NCBI GenBank assembly: GCA_029945495.1
Contig: JAQSCR010000469.1
Span: 1-12,176, forward strand
Origin: Pseudolabrys sp.
GTDB lineage: Bacteria; Pseudomonadota; Alphaproteobacteria; Rhizobiales; Xanthobacteraceae
Reading direction: 5' to 3'
Length of the DNA stretch: 12,176 nucleotides
Of this stretch, positions 7,701 to 12,176 are shown in pieces (positions within the stretch are counted from its first letter, which is position 1; each line of letters starts with the position of its first letter). Below the pieces are notes generated by a model. It was not told the DNA's origin. It did no database searches and saw nothing but the letters and a program-made list of their open reading frames with translations. Position numbers and translations under genes: made by a program.

Positions 7701-8211
7701 ACAGGCGGTGCAACGTATCGAGCCGCGTGGCGGCGACCGGGCTTTGCCCGGCCGCGATCGTCATGTCGAGCGGCCCGCCGGGGCCGCCGGTCAGCGCGAT
7801 GACGCCGTCCGTTTCGCCCTCCAGCCACTCGACCTTGAGGCGCGGCGGCTCGTTCGGCGGCGATTCCATGAAGGCGCGCGAATTCAGCCGCATCAGGCTG
7901 CGGTAGCCGGCTTCGCTGCCCGCCAGCAGCACGATGCGCTGGCGCTCCTGCTGGGCAATGCCGTTGCGGGCGCCGTTGTCGGTGTCGCCGAAATCGATGG
8001 CCAGCGCACAGCCGACGATCGGCTGGATGCCGTAGCCGGCGATCTTCTCGGAGAATTCGAGCGCACCGAACATGTTGTCGGTGTCGGTCAGCGCCAGCGC
8101 CGGCTGCTTGTCGGCCTTGGCGAGTTCCGCCAGCCGGGCGATCGGCAGCGCGCCTTCCAGCAGCGAATAGGACGAGTGGACGTGCAAATGCACGAAATCG
8201 AGATCGGCCAT
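4762..8211 (-). CDS. dnaE: DNA polymerase III alpha subunit (replicative, DnaE1 type)
   Basis: This 1149-residue protein is the catalytic subunit of the replicative polymerase. Domains in order: PHP domain (about 1-285) opening with FVHLHVHSSYSLLEG; polymerase palm with GPGRGSGAGSLVSYAL (368-383); catalytic PDFDIDF (409-415) with Asp412 and Asp414, and the third acid Asp566 in VKFDFLGLKTL; fingers with QLESQGMRRAL and YRPGPM; helix-hairpin-helix ALKGVGKQAVESI (835-847); clamp-binding motif QSELF (917-921); OB fold (about 987-1065) with RRTKTGNKMG; and a C-terminal tail domain. Length and layout match DnaE1 rather than the error-prone ImuC/DnaE2. In the PHP domain HxH (10, 12) is kept, but other usual ligands look replaced (TDTDN, ATNEPFF), so a full metal site is doubtful. 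The Shine-Dalgarno is weak (AGG, 5 nt). No convincing dnaE promoter was found in the 310 nt upstream. Confidence 0.98.
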   Translation of the reverse strand: MADLDFVHLHVHSSYSLLEGALPIARLAELAKADKQPALALTDTDNMFGALEFSEKIAGYGIQPIVGCALAIDFGDTDNGARNGIAQQERQRIVLLAGSEAGYRSLMRLNSRAFMESPPNEPPRLKVEWLEGETDGVIALTGGPGGPLDMTIAAGQSPVAATRLDTLHRLFGDRLYIELQRHGAPHERMTEQVLIDFAYSRDIPLVATNEPFFATVADYESHDALICIAEGRYVHETDRRHLTPEHRYKTRAEMRELFADLPEAIASTVEIAQRCAFRPHTRQPILPRFSVGADRAAVDEASELRAQAEAGLTRRIASAGIAEGFTEAQYRERLDFELKVIAGMKYPGYFLIVADFITWAKNQGIPVGPGRGSGAGSLVSYALTITDLDPMRFGLLFERFLNPERVSMPDFDIDFCQDRREEVIRYVQDRYGRDQVAQIITFGTLQARGVLRDVGRVLQMPYGQVDKLCKMVPQNPAAPITLARAIEDEPKLQAEADSDPVVKRAFAIARKLEGLTRHASTHAAGIVIGDRRLSELVPLYRDPKSDMPVTQFNMKWVEQAGLVKFDFLGLKTLTVLKTAVELLARRGVVIDLAAIPLDDTKTYDLLARAEAVGVFQLESQGMRRALLDMRPDRFEDIIALVALYRPGPMANIPTYCARKHEMEKPDYIHPKLEPILKETFGVIVYQEQVMQAAQILAGYSLGDADLLRRAMGKKIRSEMQKQSSIFVAGCTARGIDKAQAEAIFELLERFADYGFNKSHAAAYALVAYQTAYMKANYPVEFLAASMTLDMGNTDKLSEFRAEAERIGIKVDPPSINRSGVAFDVDGNTIIYALAALKGVGKQAVESIVEARANGPFADLADFASRINPRAVNKRVLESLTQAGAFDEFDQNRARVLGAVDVIMGRAQHTHETAAVGQSELFGGGGQREVIALPAIEPWLPAEKLKREYEAVGFFLSGHPLDDYTAVLKKLRVQSWAEFSRAVKNGATAGKVAGTVVSRQERRTKTGNKMGIFGLSDPTGHYEAVIFSEGLAEYRDLLEPGTAVLLVLSAEVQGDDVRARIQSAEPLDAAAANLQKGLRIFLRDHAPLEGLAKRLEASAPRSGGDGEVSVVLMLRQGAEVEVKLPGRFKVSPQIAGAIKAVPGVVQVEAL

Positions 8212-8521
8212 GGAAACCTGAAGGTTGGCGGTCAGCGCGGTCGGGTGATTCTGCCCAGTCAGCCAGAGTGAGGACCGAGGCCCTCCAAGTCCACCTTCGC
8301 GGGCGGGCGCGCAACACCTATGCCGGTTTTACACAGGGCGCGAGCTTGAGCTTGAGCTTGGCCGATCCCCGGCGCCACCCTCATTCCCGCCAAGCCCTCC
8401 CGCATCATGTCCGGCTGCGGGCCCTTCAAGGCACCCTCAGACCGGCCATGACCACGCGGAAACGCCACACGATACGCAACGTCACGCAACGCCACCAGAA
8501 TCGCGACGGCAAACGCACGAC
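8212..8521. other. 310-nt stretch with no convincing gene, upstream of dnaE
   Basis: This region presumably holds the dnaE 5' leader. An open frame of 78 codons (8495 to 8259, minus strand) lacks a good ribosome binding site and has a composition I do not recognise as protein. Visible structures are a triple 6-bp repeat (8342-8359), a hairpin with 6-bp arms CCCGCA and TGCGGG (8399-8404 and 8416-8421), and two copies of ACGCAACG (8474-8481 and 8484-8491). I could not pick a clear dnaE promoter. Confidence 0.5.
8342..8359. repeat. Three tandem copies of a 6-bp unit (GAGCTT)
   Basis: Three exact head-to-tail copies of GAGCTT lie in the non-coding stretch upstream of dnaE. They could vary in number by slippage. 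No function is visible. Confidence 0.7.
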
Positions 8522-8620
8522 TTACAGATTACTGATGACCTGCGACCAGATGGCGATCATGCCGACGAACATGGACAGGGCGGCAAGGGTCGCGGCCTCT
8601 TGAACGACAGCTTTAAACAT
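8522..8620 (-). CDS. Putative SOS-regulated 32-residue membrane micropeptide
   Basis: ATG 8620 to TAA 8522 encodes 32 residues: MFKAVVQE, then an uninterrupted mostly hydrophobic stretch over about 9-31 with two Ile-flanked aromatic positions (Phe18, Trp25), enough for one membrane helix. The start has a near-ideal Shine-Dalgarno (GGGGAG, 6 nt spacing) and a promoter about 20 nt upstream. Two LexA boxes overlay that promoter, so it should be repressed until DNA damage. I do not recognise the protein by sequence. Small, LexA-controlled, single-span peptides are known: Caulobacter SidA (29 residues, blocks division) and E. coli TisB (29 residues, depolarises the membrane). Size and control fit that class, but homology is not claimed. 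It lies 126 nt after lolD and 310 nt before dnaE, on the same strand. That this is a real gene is well supported; its activity is inference. Confidence 0.8.
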   Translation of the reverse strand: MFKAVVQEAATLAALSMFVGMIAIWSQVISNL

Positions 8621-8626
8621 GACTAT

Positions 8627-8632
8627 CTCCCC
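8627..8632 (-). promoter_or_regulatory. Strong Shine-Dalgarno of the 32-residue ORF
   Basis: GGGGAG lies six bases before the ATG at 8620. This is the best single piece of translational evidence that the tiny ORF is expressed, and it fixes the start. Confidence 0.75.
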
Positions 8633-8633
8633 A

Positions 8634-8648
8634 GAACGTACAGGGAAC
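8634..8648. promoter_or_regulatory. LexA (SOS) box 1, overlapping -10 and transcription start
   Basis: The plus strand reads GAAC-N7-GAAC, which is GTTC-N7-GTTC on the minus strand, an exact match to the alphaproteobacterial LexA operator. It covers half of the predicted -10 and the expected start of transcription of the small ORF, a classic repressor position. Confidence 0.8.
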
Positions 8649-8675
8649 ATAGTTCATGTTCTGTTCCAGAGTCAA
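8646..8675 (-). promoter_or_regulatory. Promoter of the 32-residue ORF
   Basis: On the minus strand a -35 element TTGACT (8675-8670, one base from consensus) and a -10 element TATGTT (8651-8646) are 18 nt apart. The expected start is near 8639, giving a leader of about 19 nt. Both LexA boxes lie within or across it. Confidence 0.7.
8652..8666. promoter_or_regulatory. LexA (SOS) box 2, in the -35/-10 spacer
   Basis: The plus strand reads GTTC-N7-GTTC exactly, in opposite orientation to box 1 and three bases from it. A further GTTC (8658-8661) lies inside the spacer of this box. It fills the promoter spacer, so a bound LexA dimer would block RNA polymerase. Confidence 0.8.
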
Positions 8676-8733
8676 GCCAGATTACCAAGATGCCGCATAC
8701 CCTCGAATCTGGACCTGAAATCAATAATTTACG

Positions 8734-8746
8734 GCCCCAGCGGGGC
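8734..8746 (-). terminator. Short hairpin directly after lolD
   Basis: Five-base arms GCCCC and GGGGC with a three-base loop begin immediately after the lolD stop. On the transcribed strand an AT-rich run (TAAATTATT) follows, without a true U tract. It may be a weak terminator that isolates the lol genes from the SOS promoter downstream. Confidence 0.4.
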
Positions 8747-9478
8747 TCAATCCAACTCCACCACCAGGCCATCCCTGATCGTCACACGCCGGTCCATACG
8801 GGCGGCGATGTCCATGTTGTGGGTGGCGATGATGGTGGCGAGGCCCGAGGCGCGCACCAGCTGGGTGAAGGCCGCGAATACGTGGTCGGCGGTCTTCACA
8901 TCGAGGTTTCCGGTCGGCTCGTCGGCCAGCAGAATGCGCGGCGCATTGGCCACCGCCCGGGCAATGGCGACGCGCTGCTGCTCGCCGCCCGACATTTCCG
9001 CCGGCCGGTGATTGAGCCTGCCCTTCAGCCCGAGATAATCGAGCAGCTCGACGGCGCGCGTCTTCGCCTCGCCGCGGCTTAAGCCCCGGATCAACTGCGG
9101 CATCAGCACGTTTTCCAACGCGGTGAATTCCGGCAGCAGATGGTGCGACTGATAGACAAAGCCGATCTCGTTGCGGCGGATGCGGGTGCGCTCGGCGTCC
9201 GGCAGGATCGCGGTCGCTTTGCCGTCGATATAGACCTCGCCATGGTCGGGATGTTCGAGCAGGCCGGCCAGATGCAGCAGCGTCGACTTGCCGGCCCCCG
9301 ACGGCGCTACCAGCGCCACCGATTGCCCGGCCCACAGCGCCAGCTCGGCGCCGTTGAGAATGTTCAGCGTGGCGTCGCCCTGGCTGTAATGGCGCTCGAC
9401 GTCGTGCAGGAACAGGATCGGAATCTCCTGCGCCTCTTCCTGCACTTCAACCTCAAGTTCGACGCCTAAGTCACTCAT
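8747..9478 (-). CDS. lolD: Lipoprotein-releasing ABC transporter, ATPase subunit LolD
   Basis: This 243-residue ABC ATPase powers release of mature lipoproteins from the inner membrane to the carrier LolA. It has Walker A APSGAGKST (58-66), the Q-loop FVYQSHHLLPEFTALENV (107-124, Gln110) with the Leu-Pro-Glu-Phe typical of LolD-like ATPases, the signature MSGGEQQRVAIAR (162-174), Walker B ILLADEPTGNLD (182-193) with Glu187, and the H-loop ATHN (His220). Walker A starts with Ala in place of the usual Gly, which should not stop nucleotide binding. An acidic tail of about 20 residues precedes the fold. The start ATG overlaps the end of lolC by 8 nt, and a strong GGAGG lies 9 nt upstream inside lolC, so the two are made together. 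Confidence 0.95.
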   Translation of the reverse strand: MSDLGVELEVEVQEEAQEIPILFLHDVERHYSQGDATLNILNGAELALWAGQSVALVAPSGAGKSTLLHLAGLLEHPDHGEVYIDGKATAILPDAERTRIRRNEIGFVYQSHHLLPEFTALENVLMPQLIRGLSRGEAKTRAVELLDYLGLKGRLNHRPAEMSGGEQQRVAIARAVANAPRILLADEPTGNLDVKTADHVFAAFTQLVRASGLATIIATHNMDIAARMDRRVTIRDGLVVELD

Positions 9479-10739
9479 AACGCAGCGCCTCCACCGGATC
9501 GAGGCGGGCCGCGCGCCACGACGGATAGAGCGTCGCGAGGAGCGACAGGATCAGCGCCATCAGCACCACCGCGACGGTTTCGCCGGTGTCCATGTTGGCC
9601 GGCAGGTGCGACAGGAAATACAATTCCGGCGAAAACAGCTCGGTCGAGGTCATCCACGACAGGAACTGCCGGATGCTCTCGATATTGAGGCAGACGACGA
9701 CGCCGAGCAGGAACCCGAACAACGTGCCGACCACGCCGATCGCGGCACCCGTGATCAGGAACACGCGCATGATCGCGCCTTGCGTCGCACCCATGGTGCG
9801 CAGGATGGCGATGTCCTGGCCTTTGTCCTTCACCAGCATGATCAGACCAGAGACGATGTTGAGCGCGGCGACCAGGACGATGAGGGTCAGGATCAGGAAC
9901 ATCACATTGCGCTCGACCTGCAGCGCATTGAAGAAGGTGGCGTTGCGCTGGCGCCAGTCGATCATAAAGATCGGCCGTTTGGCCGCGTCCTGCACGTCCT
10001 TGCGGTATTGCGCCACCTTGTCGGGATTGTCGGTATAGACCTCAATGGCGGTGACGTCGCCGGCGCGGTTGAAATAGGCCTGCGCCTCCTTCAACGGCAT
10101 GAACACCATGGCGCCGTCATATTCCGACATGCCGATCTCGAACACGGCGGCGACCTTGTAGACCTTGATGCGTGGGGTCGTGCCCATCGGCGTCACCGCG
10201 CCGCGCGGCGCAACAAGCGTGATGTTGTCTCCGGCGCGCAGCGACAATTGATCAGCGAGCCTCCGGCCGATGGCGACGCCCTGCGCGTCGTCGAAGCCGC
10301 CCAGCGAACCCTGCTTGATATTGTTGATGACCGACGGCAGGCCTTCGAGATCCTTCAGGCGAATGCCGCGCACCAGCACGCCACCGGCGTTGAAGGGCGA
10401 GGATGCCAGCGCCTGGCCCTCGACGATGGGCGCCGCCAGCCTGACGCCTTTGACGGCGGATATGCGCGCGGCCACCTCCTCCCAGTCGGTCAACGGCTTT
10501 TCCAGAGGCTGGATCAGCAGGTGGCCGTTGAGGCCGAGGATCTTGTCGAGCAGCTCGCCGCGAAAGCCGTTCATAACCGCCATGACGATGATCAGGGTGG
10601 CGACGCCGAGCACGATGCCGAGGAAGGAAAACCCGGCAATGACCGAGATGAATCCCTCCTTCCGCCGCGCCCGCAGGTAGCGCAGCGACAGCATCCATTC
10701 GAACGGAGAGAAGGGCCGCGTCCCATTAGGCTCGCTCAT
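9471..10739 (-). CDS. lolC: Lipoprotein-releasing ABC transporter permease (LolC/LolE family)
   Basis: This 422-residue inner-membrane protein pairs with LolD. It has the family opening EWMLSLRYLRARRKEGFISV, a first membrane span (about 30-56), a large periplasmic domain (about 57-278), and three further spans (about 279-302, 325-351 and 385-405), the MacB/FtsX-like layout. The cytoplasmic KDKGQDIAILRTMGA (304-318) is the coupling region that contacts the ATPase. The C terminus ends in SWRAARLDPVEALRYE, typical of the family. Only one permease gene is visible beside lolD, so it may work as a homodimer; LolC and LolE cannot be separated here. ATG 10739 matches the conserved N terminus, but its own ribosome binding site is weak, and two look-alike starts precede it. 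Confidence 0.94.
   Translation of the reverse strand: MSEPNGTRPFSPFEWMLSLRYLRARRKEGFISVIAGFSFLGIVLGVATLIIVMAVMNGFRGELLDKILGLNGHLLIQPLEKPLTDWEEVAARISAVKGVRLAAPIVEGQALASSPFNAGGVLVRGIRLKDLEGLPSVINNIKQGSLGGFDDAQGVAIGRRLADQLSLRAGDNITLVAPRGAVTPMGTTPRIKVYKVAAVFEIGMSEYDGAMVFMPLKEAQAYFNRAGDVTAIEVYTDNPDKVAQYRKDVQDAAKRPIFMIDWRQRNATFFNALQVERNVMFLILTLIVLVAALNIVSGLIMLVKDKGQDIAILRTMGATQGAIMRVFLITGAAIGVVGTLFGFLLGVVVCLNIESIRQFLSWMTSTELFSPELYFLSHLPANMDTGETVAVVLMALILSLLATLYPSWRAARLDPVEALRYE
9488..9492 (-). promoter_or_regulatory. lolD Shine-Dalgarno inside lolC
   Basis: GGAGG lies nine bases before the lolD ATG, inside the last codons of lolC. Together with the 8-nt overlap it supports ATG 9478 as the start. 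Confidence 0.75.
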
Positions 10740-10773
10740 ATGGGCTCGCTCATTGAATGGGCTCGGTCATCAT
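10737..10773 (-). repeat. Triplicated lolC start region with two chained mini-ORFs
   Basis: Three near-identical copies of the sequence ATGASCGAGCC stand in a row, with ATG at 10770, 10753 and 10739 (spacings 17 and 14 nt). The first two open tiny frames, MMTEPIQ (from ATG 10773) and MSEPI, each ending in a TGA that overlaps the next ATG as ATGA. The third is the lolC start, MSEPNG. The only good Shine-Dalgarno, GGGGA, lies 7 nt before the ATG at 10773, upstream of the first copy. LolC may therefore be made by reinitiation. Confidence 0.7.
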
Positions 10774-10873
10774 AATGGTGTCCCCATGCTTCGGGTTTTC
10801 ACACGATTCGGGCGGATTCGTGGGGGAAATAACCCTGACGGCACACAGGTTTATTCTTGGTCATTCTTGCCGG

Positions 10874-12176
10874 TCAGCGGCTGAGCAAATCCTGCGCCGC
10901 AGCGGGCGACATCATCTCTTTCGCGCCCGTCTTGCGGTTCTTGACCTCGACCTTGCCCTCGGCCAGCCCGCGCGGCCCGACCATCACCTGCCAGGGCAGG
11001 CCGATCAGGTCGGCGGTGGCGAACTTGGCGCCGGCGCCCTTGTCGGTGTCGTCGTATAGCACGTCGACGCCCTTGGCGGTGAGTTCGCGATAAAGTTCCT
11101 CGCAGGCCGCGCCGGTCGCGGCGTCGCCCTGCTTGAGATTGAGCAGCGCGACCTTGAACGGCGCAATCGCCTCCGGCCAGACGATGCCGGCGTCGTCATG
11201 CGAAGCCTCGATGATGGCGGCGACCAGACGGCTCGGGCCGATGCCATAGGAGCCCATATGCACCGGCACGTCGCCGCCCTGCCCGGTGGCGACGACCGCC
11301 TTCATCGGCGCCGAATATTTAGTGCCGAAATAGAAAATATGGCCGACCTCGATACCGCGCGCCGACACCTGCTTGTCGGCCGGAACTTCGCCATAGGCGG
11401 CGGCGTCATGCATGTCGCTGGTCGCCGCATATTGCGCCGTCCAGGTATCGACGATCTGCTGCAGGCCGGCGCGGTCGTCGAAGTTGACGTCGGCGTCGGG
11501 CACGGCGCGGTCGAGATAATCCTTGTGGCAGAACACCTCCGACTCGCCGGTGTCGGCGAGGATAATGAATTCGTGTGAGAGATTGCCGCCGATGGGGCCT
11601 GACTCCGCGCGCATTGGGATTGACTTCAATCCCAATCGGGCAAACGTGCGCAGGTAAGCGATGAACATCTTGTTGTAGGAATGCGTCGCGCCGGCCTGAT
11701 CGACGTCGAACGAATAGGCATCCTTCATCAGGAACTCGCGGCCGCGCATCAGGCCGAAGCGCGGACGCACCTCGTCGCGGAATTTCCACTGGATGTGGTA
11801 CAAGTTGAGCGGCAGGTCCTTGTACGAGCGCACATAGGCGCGGAAGATCTCGGTGATCATCTCTTCGTTCGTCGGACCAAAGAGCATGTCGCGCTCGTGC
11901 CGGTCCTTGATGCGCAGCATCTCCTTGCCGTAGGCGTCGTAGCGGCCGCTTTCGCGCCACAGGTCGGCCGACTGCATGGTCGGCATCAACAGCTCGATGG
12001 CGCCGGAGCGGTCCTGCTCCTCGCGCACGATGACGCAAATCTTGTTCAGGACGCGCAGGCCGAGCGGCAGAAAGGCATAAATGCCGGCGGCTTCCTGACG
12101 CATCATGCCGGCGCGCAGCATCAGGCGATGCGAAACGATCTCGGCCTCGCGCGGCGGCTCTTTCAGGATCGGCAGG
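10874..12176 (-). CDS. proS: Prolyl-tRNA synthetase, short form lacking the editing insert (5' end outside window)
   Basis: The frame is open from the right edge to TGA at 10874 and shows 433 residues. The first methionine inside the window (12121) is not the start, because the conserved LPILKEPPREAEIVSHRLM comes before it, and only a few N-terminal residues seem missing. This class II enzyme charges tRNA-Pro. Visible parts (counting from the right edge) are motif 1 around RQEAAGIYAFLPLG, GPTNEEMIT (100-108), motif 2 FRDEVRPRFGLMRGREF (132-148), motif 3 GSYGIGPSR (308-316), and an anticodon-binding domain at the C terminus. Only about 165 residues separate motifs 2 and 3, so the roughly 180-residue editing domain of long bacterial ProRS is absent, as in alphaproteobacteria, where separate trans-editing proteins act instead. 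A 134-nt gap follows before lolC. Confidence 0.96.
   Translation of the reverse strand, partial: LPILKEPPREAEIVSHRLMLRAGMMRQEAAGIYAFLPLGLRVLNKICVIVREEQDRSGAIELLMPTMQSADLWRESGRYDAYGKEMLRIKDRHERDMLFGPTNEEMITEIFRAYVRSYKDLPLNLYHIQWKFRDEVRPRFGLMRGREFLMKDAYSFDVDQAGATHSYNKMFIAYLRTFARLGLKSIPMRAESGPIGGNLSHEFIILADTGESEVFCHKDYLDRAVPDADVNFDDRAGLQQIVDTWTAQYAATSDMHDAAAYGEVPADKQVSARGIEVGHIFYFGTKYSAPMKAVVATGQGGDVPVHMGSYGIGPSRLVAAIIEASHDDAGIVWPEAIAPFKVALLNLKQGDAATGAACEELYRELTAKGVDVLYDDTDKGAGAKFATADLIGLPWQVMVGPRGLAEGKVEVKNRKTGAKEMMSPAAAQDLLSR

Noticed and set aside
7372..8271. Plus-strand open frame of 299 codons over the dnaE 5' end
   Set aside because: It is an antisense shadow of the PHP-domain coding region, with no motif or start signal.
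8399..8421. Hairpin with 6-bp arms upstream of dnaE as a terminator
   Set aside because: The loop is 11 nt and no U tract follows on the transcribed strand, so it is not a convincing terminator.
8259..8495. Minus-strand open frame of 78 codons between the micropeptide and dnaE
   Set aside because: It has no good Shine-Dalgarno, low-complexity composition (repeated Ala-Gln from the 6-bp repeat) and no similarity I recognise.
8600..9082. Plus-strand open frame of 160 codons covering the LexA boxes and lolD end
   Set aside because: It is antisense to lolD for most of its length and its start falls inside the micropeptide gene. No domain is visible. I considered an antisense antitoxin RNA here, as with TisB/IstR, but saw no plus-strand promoter.
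10802..10822. Inverted repeat CACGA/TCGTG in the proS-lolC gap as a terminator
   Set aside because: The stem is only 5 bp with an 11-nt loop and no U tract. It is within what chance gives in such sequence.

Overview
The window is high-GC alphaproteobacterial core chromosome. Gene order and protein features fit Rhizobiales, close to the Bradyrhizobiaceae/Xanthobacteraceae: an extended ribosomal protein S2, a short prolyl-tRNA synthetase without an editing insert, and the run proS - lolC - lolD - dnaE - rpsB - tsf - pyrH - frr - uppS - cdsA. This placement is inference from family knowledge. Every gene I support lies on the minus strand, so transcription runs from the right edge to the left edge. 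I see no mobile elements, tRNA, rRNA or CRISPR.

Right part (about 12176 to 8734): proS is cut by the window edge. It is followed by the lipoprotein-releasing permease lolC and its ATPase lolD, which overlap by 8 nt. The lolC start is preceded by two near-copies of itself that form tiny ORFs chained by ATGA overlaps.

Middle (8746 to 4762): between lolD and dnaE there is a 535-nt gap that is not empty. It holds an unrecognised 32-residue, single-span membrane peptide gene with a strong ribosome binding site. Its sigma70-like promoter is overlaid by two back-to-back LexA boxes of the alphaproteobacterial type (GTTC-N7-GTTC). This looks like an SOS-induced micropeptide, comparable in size and control to Caulobacter SidA (division inhibitor) or E. 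coli TisB (membrane toxin), and it is the most novel item here. About 310 nt without a convincing gene follow, then dnaE, the replicative DNA polymerase III alpha subunit.

Left part (4761 to 1): a strong promoter and a leader of about 113 nt precede rpsB-tsf-pyrH-frr-uppS-cdsA, the widely conserved translation/nucleotide/envelope operon. The leader can fold so that the rpsB Shine-Dalgarno is sequestered, which suggests autoregulation by S2. Strong GC hairpins lie between rpsB and tsf and between tsf and pyrH, and a long nested hairpin lies between pyrH and frr. They could set the relative output of the genes. The operon supplies S2 and EF-Ts, UMP kinase, ribosome recycling factor, undecaprenyl diphosphate synthase for the peptidoglycan and polysaccharide lipid carrier, and CDP-diacylglycerol synthase for phospholipids.
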